Shown here: positions 8,497 through 15,163 of the stretch, piece after piece
Layout of the letters: each line of letters begins with the position of its first letter
Position numbering within the stretch: position 1 is the stretch's first letter
NCBI GenBank assembly: GCA_964626505.1
Contig: CAZVFR010000054.1
Span: 1 to 15,266 of the forward strand
Length of the DNA: 15,266 bases
Reading direction: 5' to 3'
DNA from: CAZUGA01 sp964626505
GTDB lineage: Bacteria; Pseudomonadota; Gammaproteobacteria; Methylococcales; UBA1147
The notes under the pieces: model-generated
Databases searched by the model: none
Told to the model about the DNA's origin: nothing
What the model saw: the letters and a program-made list of their open reading frames with translations, nothing else
Translations under genes and position numbers: made by a program

Positions 8497-8604
8497 GTTA
8501 AGGCAGCCGTAACTTAATGAAATCCATAATGACAAGATTCGATACATCAACAGCTACTAACACTCAACATAACTAAACCAGTTAAATCCAAGGTCATTTC
8601 AATA

Positions 8605-8611
8605 GAGGAGG
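8605..8611 (+). promoter_or_regulatory. Strong ribosome-binding site of hppA
   Basis: GAGGAGG five bases before the ATG at 8617. It is a near-perfect match to the anti-Shine-Dalgarno sequence and implies high translation of the pump, in contrast to the weak TTG start of the gene before it. Confidence 0.8.
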
Positions 8612-8616
8612 AATTC

Positions 8617-10752
8617 ATGGCCATAGTAAACAGTGAAGCGATTCGGCAAGCACTAATGCCGTTAACTGATCAGAAACACTTTCGCAATATTTGCATATTA
8701 GCCGGCTTAGTATTGCTTATGATTGGAGTTGTCGCAGGCTGGGGGACACTCTTTGCTCTCGCTGCGGCCGCCGCAGCGATCGCCTACGGCGTAGTCTCAA
8801 TCGACTGGATCAGCTCAAAATCCAGCGGCAATGCAACCATGCAAGAAATCGCATCCGCGATTCAGCAAGGCGCTCAAGCTTATCTCACGCGTCAATACAA
8901 AGCGATCAGCTACGTTGGCGTAACCTTGTTCTTCGTCATTGGGTTTTTCTTGGACTGGAGTACAGCAGTAGGTTTTGCGATCGGCGCGATTCTGTCCGGA
9001 GCAGCGGGCTACATAGGCATGAATATCTCGGTAATGGCCAATTCCCGGACCGCGCAAGCGGCCTATCAAGGTCTGGATGCAGCGTTTCAGGTCGCATTTC
9101 GCGGTGGTGCGATCACCGGTCTTTTGGTTGTCGGTTTAGGATTATTCGGTGTCGCGGGATACTATGCTTTTCTGGTCGCGGCCGGTGTTGATAACCCACT
9201 GCACGCGCTGCTCGGACTGGCCTTTGGTGGTTCGTTGATCTCCATATTCGCTCGATTGGGTGGCGGCATATTCACCAAAGGTGCCGACGTCGGCGCCGAT
9301 CTGGTAGGTAAAGTTGAAGCCGGTATCCCGGAAGACGATCCCAGAAATCCCGCTGTGATCGCCGATAACGTGGGCGATAACGTGGGCGACTGCGCGGGAA
9401 TGGCAGCCGACCTTTTTGAAACCTACGCCGTTACCATTGTCGCCACTATGGTTTTAGCTGGCTTGTTAGTCGAAAACGCAGAAGACGGGGCGATTGTTTA
9501 CCCACTGGTTTTAGGCGCTGTTTCGATTTTCACGTCAATCATTGGCACCTACTTCGTCAAGGTTAAAAAGGATGGCCGGGTAATGACCGCGTTGTACAAA
9601 GGCGTCGCGGTTTCCGGCGGATTAGCGGCTATAGCTTTCTATCCGCTGACCTTTATAATGCTGGGCGACTCAATCACAGTCGATGGGACGGCCATTTCAG
9701 CAACGAACATTTACTATTCATCATTGATCGGATTGGCGCTCACCGCGGCCATGGTGGGCATTACGGAATATTACACGTCAACCGAATTTGGCCCGGTAAA
9801 AACCATTGCAGAAGCCTCCACTACGGGTCACGGTACTAACATTATCGCCGGACTGGCGGTTTCCATGAAAGCGACCGCGGCTCCCGTTATCGTTGTGTGC
9901 GCAAGCATTTGGGTCGCCTACGACCTAGCCGGCTTGTTCGGACTCGCCATCGCTGCGACCTCCATGTTATCCATGGCCGGTATGATTGTCGCGTTGGACG
10001 CTTACGGTCCGATTACGGACAACGCAGGCGGTATCGCTGAAATGGCTGATTTACCGGAAGAAATCCGCAACATCACCGATCCGTTAGATGCTGTAGGCAA
10101 CACAACCAAAGCCGTTACCAAAGGTTATGCAATCGCTTCGGCAGCACTCGCCGCCCTGGTTTTGTTCGCCGATTACGCTGCCAACTTGGGTGGCAACATT
10201 GCCTTTGATCTATCCGACCACCGGGTCATCATCGGCTTGTTCATCGGGGGCCTGGTACCTTATTTATTCAGCGCTTTGGCAATGGAAGCAGTGGGACGCG
10301 CAGCAGCAGGCATCGTGACCGAAGTTAGGCGCCAGTTTAAGGAAATGCCCGGAATTATGGATCGCACGCAAAAGCCTGATTATACCAAGGCGGTCGATAT
10401 GCTCACCGTCGCCGCTATTCGCGAAATGATCATACCTTCACTACTACCCATAGCCGTCCCAGTGATCGTCGGGTTGACACTGGGTAAGGAAGCTTTGGGT
10501 GGTGTATTGATCGGTTCAATCGTTACCGGTTTGTTTGTGGCGATCTCGATGACAACCGGTGGTGGAGCTTGGGATAACGCCAAGAAATACATCGAAGACG
10601 GCAACCTGGGCGGTAAAGGTTCCGAAGCGCATAAAGCAGCGATTACTGGCGATACCGTCGGCGACCCGTACAAGGATACGGCGGGCCCCGCAATCAATCC
10701 GATGATTAAAATCATCAATATCGTCGCGTTGTTGATTGTTCCATTACTGTAA
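8617..10752 (+). CDS. hppA: K+-independent proton-pumping membrane pyrophosphatase
   Basis: Integral membrane pump of 711 residues with about sixteen hydrophobic helices. It couples PPi hydrolysis to proton export, or can make PPi from a proton gradient. The PPi/Mg site is complete: the DVGADLVGKVE motif (224-234), the Asp ladder D250, D254 and D258 in DNVGDNVGD, and a C-terminal GDTVGDPYKDTAGP. In GNTTKAVTKG the residues K498 and T501 occupy the two positions that separate K+-independent (Lys, Thr) from K+-dependent (Ala, Ala/Gly) enzymes, so this is predicted to be a K+-independent H+ pump. The first roughly 22 residues precede the first helix. Placement after pfp suggests a shared PPi pool: the pump could use PPi made by the reverse phosphofructokinase reaction, or supply PPi for the forward one. 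Confidence 0.96.
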   Translation: MAIVNSEAIRQALMPLTDQKHFRNICILAGLVLLMIGVVAGWGTLFALAAAAAAIAYGVVSIDWISSKSSGNATMQEIASAIQQGAQAYLTRQYKAISYVGVTLFFVIGFFLDWSTAVGFAIGAILSGAAGYIGMNISVMANSRTAQAAYQGLDAAFQVAFRGGAITGLLVVGLGLFGVAGYYAFLVAAGVDNPLHALLGLAFGGSLISIFARLGGGIFTKGADVGADLVGKVEAGIPEDDPRNPAVIADNVGDNVGDCAGMAADLFETYAVTIVATMVLAGLLVENAEDGAIVYPLVLGAVSIFTSIIGTYFVKVKKDGRVMTALYKGVAVSGGLAAIAFYPLTFIMLGDSITVDGTAISATNIYYSSLIGLALTAAMVGITEYYTSTEFGPVKTIAEASTTGHGTNIIAGLAVSMKATAAPVIVVCASIWVAYDLAGLFGLAIAATSMLSMAGMIVALDAYGPITDNAGGIAEMADLPEEIRNITDPLDAVGNTTKAVTKGYAIASAALAALVLFADYAANLGGNIAFDLSDHRVIIGLFIGGLVPYLFSALAMEAVGRAAAGIVTEVRRQFKEMPGIMDRTQKPDYTKAVDMLTVAAIREMIIPSLLPIAVPVIVGLTLGKEALGGVLIGSIVTGLFVAISMTTGGGAWDNAKKYIEDGNLGGKGSEAHKAAITGDTVGDPYKDTAGPAINPMIKIINIVALLIVPLL

Positions 10753-10766
10753 TACTTTGGAAACGA

Positions 10767-10790
10767 GCGGCAGGCTCTCCTGCCTGCCGC
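10767..10790 (+). terminator. GC-rich hairpin after hppA
   Basis: GCGGCAGGC and GCCTGCCGC form a perfect 9-bp stem around a 6-base loop, 14 bases past the hppA stop. Only TTATC follows, not a full T-run, and the next gene starts 16 bases later. It may be a partial terminator, an mRNA-stabilising 3' end, or an attenuator lowering expression of the downstream gene. Confidence 0.45.
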
Positions 10791-10805
10791 TTATCCTGAC
10801 CCGCC

Positions 10806-11669
10806 ATGCCGTCCCCCGCCGATAAACTTAGAAAGCTACTTGATCAACCCGGCTTGGTACTAATGCCGGGCTGCCACGACGCGATATCAGCCAAGCTCAT
10901 CGAACAAGCAGGCTTCGCTACCGCGTTTATGAGTGGCTTTGCGGTTGCAGGTAGCCGCCTGGCCATGCCGGATACCGGCTTAATATCGTACGGCGAAATC
11001 ATCGCACAGGGACACAATATTTGTAACGCGATTTCAATCCCTTTATTTGGTGACGGGGACACGGGTTTCGGCAATGCACTGAATATCAAACGCACTGTCC
11101 AAGGCTACGCACAAGCCGGGTTCGCGTGCATCATGCTGGAAGATCAAATCATGCCCAAACGTTGCGGGCACACCCAAGGCAAAGCGGTTGTGGATAGACC
11201 CGAAGCATTTATGCGTATCCAGGCCGCAGTGGACAGTCGCAAGGAAGGCAAAGATATACTGATAATGGCCCGCACCGATGCACGCGCCACGCATGGACTG
11301 GACGAAGCAATCGCCAGGGCTCAGAGATTCGCCGATATCGGGGCCGACATTACGTTTATCGAAGCACCCGAGTCCGAAGATGAAATGCAACGTTATTGCA
11401 GCTCAGTACCCGGCCACAAGATGGCCAACATGATTGAATACGGTAAAACGCCTAATCTTCCACCGGCTCAGCTTGAAGCACTCGGCTATAAGATTGCAGT
11501 CTATCCTTTGACCTTACTGAATACATCGATTAAAGCCATGCAAATCGCCTTGAGCGAGATTAAACAAGGCAAACAACCTCAAAATATTCTTGATTTTAAG
11601 GGCTTAACGTCAGCGGTCGGCTTTCCCGAATACTATAGCGAAGAAGATCGCTACAATCTGGGTGATTAA
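10806..11669 (+). CDS. PEP mutase/isocitrate lyase superfamily enzyme
   Basis: Cytosolic TIM-barrel enzyme of 287 residues that cleaves or decarboxylates an oxyanion-stabilised acid using Mg2+. Visible family marks are FMSGF (41-45), the metal-binding GDGDTGFG (82-89, with D83 and D85), LEDQ (111-114) and the flexible-loop signature KRCGH (118-122) holding the likely catalytic Cys120. The superfamily includes 2-methylisocitrate lyase, dimethylmalate lyase, oxaloacetate decarboxylase and carboxyphosphonoenolpyruvate mutase. The substrate cannot be assigned from sequence, and no prp genes lie nearby. The start at 10806 has no ribosome site but matches the family's usual N-terminus. It is 53 bases after hppA with a hairpin between, so co-transcription is possible but may be reduced. 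A role in pyruvate, PEP or oxaloacetate balance would suit the neighbours, as an inference. Confidence 0.85.
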   Translation: MPSPADKLRKLLDQPGLVLMPGCHDAISAKLIEQAGFATAFMSGFAVAGSRLAMPDTGLISYGEIIAQGHNICNAISIPLFGDGDTGFGNALNIKRTVQGYAQAGFACIMLEDQIMPKRCGHTQGKAVVDRPEAFMRIQAAVDSRKEGKDILIMARTDARATHGLDEAIARAQRFADIGADITFIEAPESEDEMQRYCSSVPGHKMANMIEYGKTPNLPPAQLEALGYKIAVYPLTLLNTSIKAMQIALSEIKQGKQPQNILDFKGLTSAVGFPEYYSEEDRYNLGD

Positions 11670-11959
11670 TTAAATGCGTCTTATTTGCACACGAAGCTTG
11701 ACAGACACCCGGCAACTTCGCGAACATTCGCGTTACTGGTACAAGATATAAAAAAACTGTGTAATTATTCAGCTTTCCTGTGCTTGGCTCCATAACAACA
11801 GCAATCTGAACATTTATATTGGATAGGGTGAATCGTTTCAAGAAATATTTATTTGCCCGCAACACAACTATGGCGTAACGCCCGAAAGCACTGGAGTATC
11901 GCCGCTATGGAGCAACACGACGGCGCCGTGGTCTATCTTAAATCAACGAGGAGGAATGT
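11670..11959. other. Intergenic region before the PuuD-like gene
   Basis: A 290-base gap. It has a perfect TTGACA at 11698-11703, but the best -10 at normal spacing (GAACAT) is poor, so a promoter is uncertain. A palindrome CGCGAA-CA-TTCGCG lies at 11719-11732 without a T-run. A 21-codon frame from ATG 11907 runs across the next gene's start. A strong GAGGAGG ribosome site at 11948-11954 serves the ATG at 11960. Confidence 0.4.
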
Positions 11960-12679
11960 ATGGAAATTGTAACAACAAGTTTTGGTATTGAAATGCTGCT
12001 GCGCTGGGGTCATTTCCTGGCCGGTATCACCTGGATTGGCATCCTGTATTATTTTAATTTCGTACAAACCGAATTCTTCAAAGAGGCCGAAGCCGGTGCA
12101 AAATCCGATGCCATCCAAAAATTGGTACCGCGTGCATTATGGTGGTTCCGTTGGGGTGCTATGTTCACCTTTCTTACCGGCGTTGGCATTATGGGTCTGC
12201 GCGGAGCGGGCATGCCCTATGACATCTATATCGGCGCGCTTTTAGGCACCTTCATGTTTCTGAATGTATGGTTGATCATTTGGCCCAAGCAACAAATCGT
12301 GATCGCGTCCGCAAAACAAGTCGCGGGTGGCGGCGAAGCCATCCCTGAAGCCGCTAGCGCACTTGGAGTTGCGGGTCTCGCATCCAGAACCAATACGTTA
12401 TTTTCAATTCCCATGCTGTTTTTTATGGGCGCATCAACGCACTACCCGCATGTGGGAGCCAGTACCTTTGCTTTTCTGCTCGCGGTAATCGTGATTCTGG
12501 TATTGCAGTTAAATGCTGCGCAAAGCTCGCTTGCCACATGCTCTAAATGCGATATTTTCAAGAAGCTGCCAATGGCGGATAAATTGGGGAAAATGGGTCC
12601 TATGGCTAGCGTATCGGGTGTTATACACTGTGGTTTAGCACTTACCGTAGTACTTTATTTGATAATCGATCTTCTCTAG
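11960..12679 (+). CDS. Membrane protein related to the PuuD N-terminal domain, without cytochrome c
   Basis: Integral membrane protein of 239 residues with about six helices (near 10-33, 60-80, 88-108, 144-157, 167-185 and 215-237). The opening LLRWGHFLAGITWIG with H18, and NVWLIIWPKQ (102-111), resemble the membrane part of PuuD urate hydroxylase (urate oxidase N-terminal family). Full PuuD proteins carry a C-terminal cytochrome c. Here there is none: the only paired cysteines, C194 and C197, are followed by Asp rather than the His of a heme site. No purine-breakdown genes are nearby. Urate oxidation is therefore not supported, and a quinone- or heme-linked redox role is only a guess. GAGGAGG at 11948-11954 fixes the start. 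A strong hairpin ends the unit, so it is probably transcribed alone. Confidence 0.75.
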   Translation: MEIVTTSFGIEMLLRWGHFLAGITWIGILYYFNFVQTEFFKEAEAGAKSDAIQKLVPRALWWFRWGAMFTFLTGVGIMGLRGAGMPYDIYIGALLGTFMFLNVWLIIWPKQQIVIASAKQVAGGGEAIPEAASALGVAGLASRTNTLFSIPMLFFMGASTHYPHVGASTFAFLLAVIVILVLQLNAAQSSLATCSKCDIFKKLPMADKLGKMGPMASVSGVIHCGLALTVVLYLIIDLL

Positions 12680-12695
12680 ATCATCGGATGTTTTG

Positions 12696-12722
12696 AATAG
12701 GGGCTGCAACGCAGCCCCTATT
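12696..12722 (+). terminator. Strong hairpin between convergent genes
   Basis: AATAGGGGCTGC pairs perfectly with GCAGCCCCTATT around a 3-base AAC loop, giving a 12-bp stem 16 bases past the stop at 12679. TTT is at its 3' edge on the + strand. The minus-strand gene ends 20 bases further on, so it may stop transcription from both sides. The T-run is short, hence some doubt. Confidence 0.65.
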
Positions 12723-12741
12723 TAACAATCCACGCACAAAT

Positions 12742-13566
12742 CTAGCTGGAGACAAGTTCAACAGTATATCCGCCAAATTTTCGAATATTGATAACTCCGC
12801 TATCGAAAATTAAGTATTGACCTTTAATCCCCATCAATACTCCTGAAACCTCGGGGGTTTTGTCGAAATTGAACGACTTAACTTTGCTCGGATATTCCAA
12901 AACCGGGTATTCGATACTGACCACATCAGTATCCTCCAGAATTTCTATAGCACCCGCTCCAAAACGCTGGCCGATTTCATCTATTTCCCGACCACACTTG
13001 GCCAACAGCTCATCGCGAACTGCTCGAAGATCGACCGGCTCTGCAATGCCTTTTAGCATTTTCTGCCAACTGGTCCGATCGCTAACATGCGCTTTCAGGG
13101 CGACTTCAATTAGACCAGACTGCAGACGTGAGCTGACCCGCATAATCGCCAAAGCTTGAATGGCGCCTTGATCAATCCAACGAGTCGGAATTTGAGTTTT
13201 TCGGGTAATACCCACCTTGACCCCGGACGAATTGGCCAAATACACAGTGTGGTCTTGCATACAATGGCTCAAGCCCCAATCCGGCTCCCGGCAGGTACCC
13301 TGATCGTAGTGGCATTGCTCTGGCCTGACAATACACAAATCACATTGCGCCAATGAGATAAAACACGGATAGCAATAACCCTGATTGAAACTCTTTTTGA
13401 TTTGCCTACCGCAGTGTATACAAACAATATCACCGGTAAACTTCAATGTCAGCGCAGTCCCAATCAGCGGATTGACCGGCACGAGACTATCACCCAGCAC
13501 AAAGCTATAGTTTACCGGTGCATCCAGTTCGACTTTCATTTTGGTTAAGGGTCCACGCTGCACCAC
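12742..13566 (-). CDS. DUF2797 zinc-finger protein, third gene of the higBA unit
   Basis: Soluble protein of 274 residues of the uncharacterised DUF2797 family. The N-terminal half is rich in cysteine: CxxC pairs at 49-52, 65-68 and 75-78, plus C85, C92 and C102, probably binding zinc. After it comes TVYLANSSGVKVGIT (107-121), then R129-W130 and E154. The order and spacing recall a GIY-YIG nuclease core (strand, KVGIT strand, Arg, Glu), though the second Tyr is missing. Nuclease activity is an inference only. Translation likely starts at GTG 13566, with GGAGAG just upstream. A second GTG follows at once and an ATG is at residue 10. It begins 12 bases after the higA stop on the same strand, so it is probably expressed from the higBA promoter or by read-through. 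Confidence 0.82.
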   Translation of the reverse strand: MVQRGPLTKMKVELDAPVNYSFVLGDSLVPVNPLIGTALTLKFTGDIVCIHCGRQIKKSFNQGYCYPCFISLAQCDLCIVRPEQCHYDQGTCREPDWGLSHCMQDHTVYLANSSGVKVGITRKTQIPTRWIDQGAIQALAIMRVSSRLQSGLIEVALKAHVSDRTSWQKMLKGIAEPVDLRAVRDELLAKCGREIDEIGQRFGAGAIEILEDTDVVSIEYPVLEYPSKVKSFNFDKTPEVSGVLMGIKGQYLIFDSGVINIRKFGGYTVELVSS

Positions 13567-13578
13567 TCGATCTCTCCG

Positions 13579-14019
13579 CTATTCTGTTTCACCAAAAAAC
13601 ATAGAGGGTCGTAAGCCAAACCGCACAGACAATTTTTCAATCGCGGAACGAGTCAATGCACGATCTCCTTTCAGCACCTTGGACACCATTGTCTTTCCAC
13701 CAATTTCAGGAAGATCACTCCCGGTTAACTTATGCTGATTCATCAATGTCCGGATTAAAGCAATGTCAGAGGGTAATTTTTCAGCCTCAGACACAAACTC
13801 CATCAGCTCTTCATCCTGTGATTCGTATTGCTCAATCGCATGACTCAACATATCAATCAGTGGATTCAACGGGTCATTCTTGGTGTCATTGGCTGACTCT
13901 AAAACATGCTCCAGAGTATTCAATGCCACTCCGTAATCCTCTTCATTGCTGATGTTTACAAATGGATGAGCGGTGGCCATGAAAGACTGATAAGCATGAA
14001 GTAAATGCGCGTGTGCCAT
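13579..14019 (-). CDS. higA: HigA-type antitoxin
   Basis: Antitoxin and autorepressor of 146 residues. The first 80 or so residues match the HigA N-terminal region (NEEDYGVAL and the LNPLIDML segment) that binds the toxin. Residues about 86-141 form an XRE-like helix-turn-helix with the DLPEIGGKTMVSKVL stretch typical of E. coli-type HigA. It neutralises HigB and, with it, represses the operon by binding operators near the promoter. It starts 4 bases after higB, with an AGGA ribosome site inside the toxin gene, giving the toxin-first order normal for hig modules. The palindromes at 14353-14397 are its likely targets. Length and motifs look intact, with no sign of decay. Confidence 0.92.
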   Translation of the reverse strand: MAHAHLLHAYQSFMATAHPFVNISNEEDYGVALNTLEHVLESANDTKNDPLNPLIDMLSHAIEQYESQDEELMEFVSEAEKLPSDIALIRTLMNQHKLTGSDLPEIGGKTMVSKVLKGDRALTRSAIEKLSVRFGLRPSMFFGETE

Positions 14020-14023
14020 AACA

Positions 14024-14341
14024 TTATTTCCTATCTTTTGAATTACGATATTTTTCGGTCAGCTTTTCGTAATCAGCATGATTAACAATATGTTTTATAT
14101 ACATCCGTTTATTTACAAATTGGATAAACGCAATGACCCTCAGATTGTTGCCACCCACATCGAATACCCACCATTTGTTCTGGTACTTAAAATTATCCAG
14201 TGACGGAAAAACAGACTTCAATTCGTCAGAATTGTGAAAGGTGGTTTTTTGCAGCACCTTAAACATCTCCAACAAGGCAGTTCGATCATTCGGATATTTC
14301 TTACCGGCATCATTAAAAGGCCGCTTGGAAATTACATTCAT
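14024..14341 (-). CDS. higB: HigB-type mRNA interferase toxin
   Basis: Toxin of 105 residues in the HigB branch of the RelE fold, which cleaves mRNA on translating ribosomes and stops growth when the antitoxin is lost. It follows the E. coli protein closely: an AGKKYP motif near the start, VFPSLDNFKYQNKWWVFDVGGNNLR split over 44-67 including the characteristic FPSLDNFKY, and an IKHIVNHADYEK-like C-terminal strand-helix with H83 and H88. The ATG at 14341 gives the family's exact N-terminus. GGAAAGG lies almost against it, an unusually short spacing that may limit toxin translation. It is the first gene of the minus-strand unit with higA and the DUF2797 gene. Confidence 0.92.
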   Translation of the reverse strand: MNVISKRPFNDAGKKYPNDRTALLEMFKVLQKTTFHNSDELKSVFPSLDNFKYQNKWWVFDVGGNNLRVIAFIQFVNKRMYIKHIVNHADYEKLTEKYRNSKDRK

Positions 14342-14352
14342 ACCTTTCCAAA

Positions 14353-14397
14353 GTTAACAATATGTCTACAATAGGTAGACGTTGACTATATGTCAAC
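14353..14397. promoter_or_regulatory. Palindromic operator array of the hig promoter
   Basis: Five half-sites of form GTNNAC: GTTAAC 14353, GTCTAC 14364, GTAGAC 14375, GTTGAC 14381 and GTCAAC 14392. GTCTAC-5-GTAGAC and GTTGAC-5-GTCAAC are two perfect 17-bp palindromes set end to end. GTTAAC adds a further half-site in 11-base phase. They cover the -35 and -10 of higB and are the likely HigA or HigBA binding sites. Confidence 0.65.
14368..14396 (-). promoter_or_regulatory. Promoter of the higB-higA unit
   Basis: On the minus strand a perfect -35 TTGACA (14391-14396) is followed by exactly 17 bases and a -10 TATTGT (14368-14373, 4 of 6). This puts the transcription start near 14361, about 20 bases before the higB ATG. 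Both elements lie inside the palindromic operator half-sites, so repressor binding would block RNA polymerase. Confidence 0.7.
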
Positions 14398-14412
14398 TTC
14401 AATTCATTTCTA

Positions 14413-14441
14413 TGGACTGCTCCTTCATTTCACTCTATAGT
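14413..14441 (+). promoter_or_regulatory. Likely promoter of the RHH antitoxin-toxin pair
   Basis: TGGACT (14413-14418, 4 of 6) and TATAGT (14436-14441, 5 of 6) are 17 bases apart, about 40 bases before the antitoxin ATG. An inverted repeat GTAATA (14440-14445)/TATTAC (14461-14466) straddles the expected start of transcription and could be the antitoxin's operator. Confidence 0.45.
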
Positions 14442-14481
14442 AATATTTAGTAGCAATAAGTATTACCCAATAGAAGTTGTC

Positions 14482-14760
14482 ATGACAAAACCCATTGGCG
14501 TTAAAATCGATGATGAGTTGCAAGCTCGACTAAAAGCATTAGGGGAACGATGCGAGCGTTCGCCCCATTGGCTCATGAAAAAAGCCATTTCTGAGTTTGT
14601 TGACCGGGAAGAGACCGCGGAAAAAGAGCGGAAATTACTGCTGGAACGATGGAATCGTTATCAGGAGACAGGGGAAGGCGTTCCGCACGAAACAGTCGTC
14701 AAATGGCTTGAAACGTGGGGTACAGACAAGGAAGCTCCATGCCCGACAAGCCAAAACTGA
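14482..14760 (+). CDS. Ribbon-helix-helix (CopG/RelB-like) antitoxin
   Basis: Small DNA-binding antitoxin of 92 residues. Residues 4-45 are a ribbon-helix-helix fold: a short strand IGVKIDDEL, then helices with the SPHWLMKKAI turn. The charged tail from about 46 on is the likely toxin-binding part. Its gene overlaps the toxin gene by 22 bases, the usual antitoxin-first order of ParDE/RelBE modules. Repression of its own promoter through the inverted repeat at 14440-14466 is expected from the family. A weak GAAG ribosome site precedes the ATG. I cannot tell a ParD from a RelB label by sequence alone. Confidence 0.87.
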   Translation: MTKPIGVKIDDELQARLKALGERCERSPHWLMKKAISEFVDREETAEKERKLLLERWNRYQETGEGVPHETVVKWLETWGTDKEAPCPTSQN

Positions 14761-15032
14761 TATGGGAACCCGGTGCTCTCGATGATCTGACCCGGCTCCG
14801 GGAATTCATCCGGCCTCATAATCCAAAGGCCGCAGCGAATGCCGCGAAACGCATCATTGAAGCTACAAATCTGTTATTAGCTCATCCGCATTTAGGCCAC
14901 CCGATAGATGACTTGCTGGAATTTAATGAGCTTTTTATTCCCTTCGGCCAAAGAGGCTACGTGCTGCGTTATCGCATTGATGATGAAAACATCATCATTT
15001 TGCGGATCTGGCATGGTCGTGAGGAGCGATAA
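14739..15032 (+). CDS. ParE/RelE-superfamily toxin
   Basis: Toxin of 97 residues in the ParE/RelE fold. Typical marks are the opening LIWEPGALDDLTRLREFI, NPKAAANAA in the helical hairpin, LLAHPHLGHP, and a closing YVLRYRIDDENIIILRIWHGREE with the family's final His-Gly-Arg-Glu. ParE proteins poison DNA gyrase and RelE proteins cut mRNA. Sequence alone leaves this open, though the IWHGRE ending and the two-helix start favour ParE. The ATG at 14739 has AAGGAAG just before it and gives the family's usual N-terminus. A GTG at 14715 would only extend further into the antitoxin gene. The 22-base overlap with the antitoxin implies coupled translation. Confidence 0.88.
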   Translation: MPDKPKLIWEPGALDDLTRLREFIRPHNPKAAANAAKRIIEATNLLLAHPHLGHPIDDLLEFNELFIPFGQRGYVLRYRIDDENIIILRIWHGREER

Positions 15033-15073
15033 TTCAATAGCAGTTAAATCGCGAGAATGGTGAAGATTTTGTT

Positions 15074-15104
15074 AGCAAAGTGTTCACTTGAGGCTTTTTC
15101 TATT
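15074..15104 (+). terminator. Possible weak terminator after the toxin gene
   Basis: AAGT-GTTC-ACTT, with outer AGC/GCT pairing across a bulge (15074-15095), leads into a T-rich run, CTTTTTCTATTTT. The stem is short and imperfect, so this is tentative. Confidence 0.3.
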
Positions 15105-15133
15105 TTACATGTGGTGCGTATATGGTGTATTAT
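15104..15133 (+). promoter_or_regulatory. Likely promoter of the edge ParD gene
   Basis: TTTACA (15104-15109, 5 of 6) and TATTAT (15128-15133, 5 of 6) are separated by 18 bases, about 30 bases before the ATG at 15164. It would give this toxin-antitoxin unit its own promoter, separate from the module upstream. Confidence 0.5.
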
Positions 15134-15163
15134 TGAATCATACTGGTTTATGGAGGATTTGCA

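Noticed and set aside
11698..11727. Promoter with perfect TTGACA before the PuuD-like gene
   Set aside because: The best -10 at acceptable spacing is GAACAT (3 of 6), and the start would lie over 200 bases before the gene. It is too weak to annotate.
12536..12555. Cysteine pair in the PuuD-like protein as a heme c site
   Set aside because: A heme c site needs CxxCH. Here the second Cys is followed by Asp.
14342..15163. Possible integron cassette array, because toxin-antitoxin genes are common cassettes
   Set aside because: I found no attC-like pair of core sites between the modules. GTTAGCA at 15071 does not fit the core consensus, and higBA faces the opposite way.
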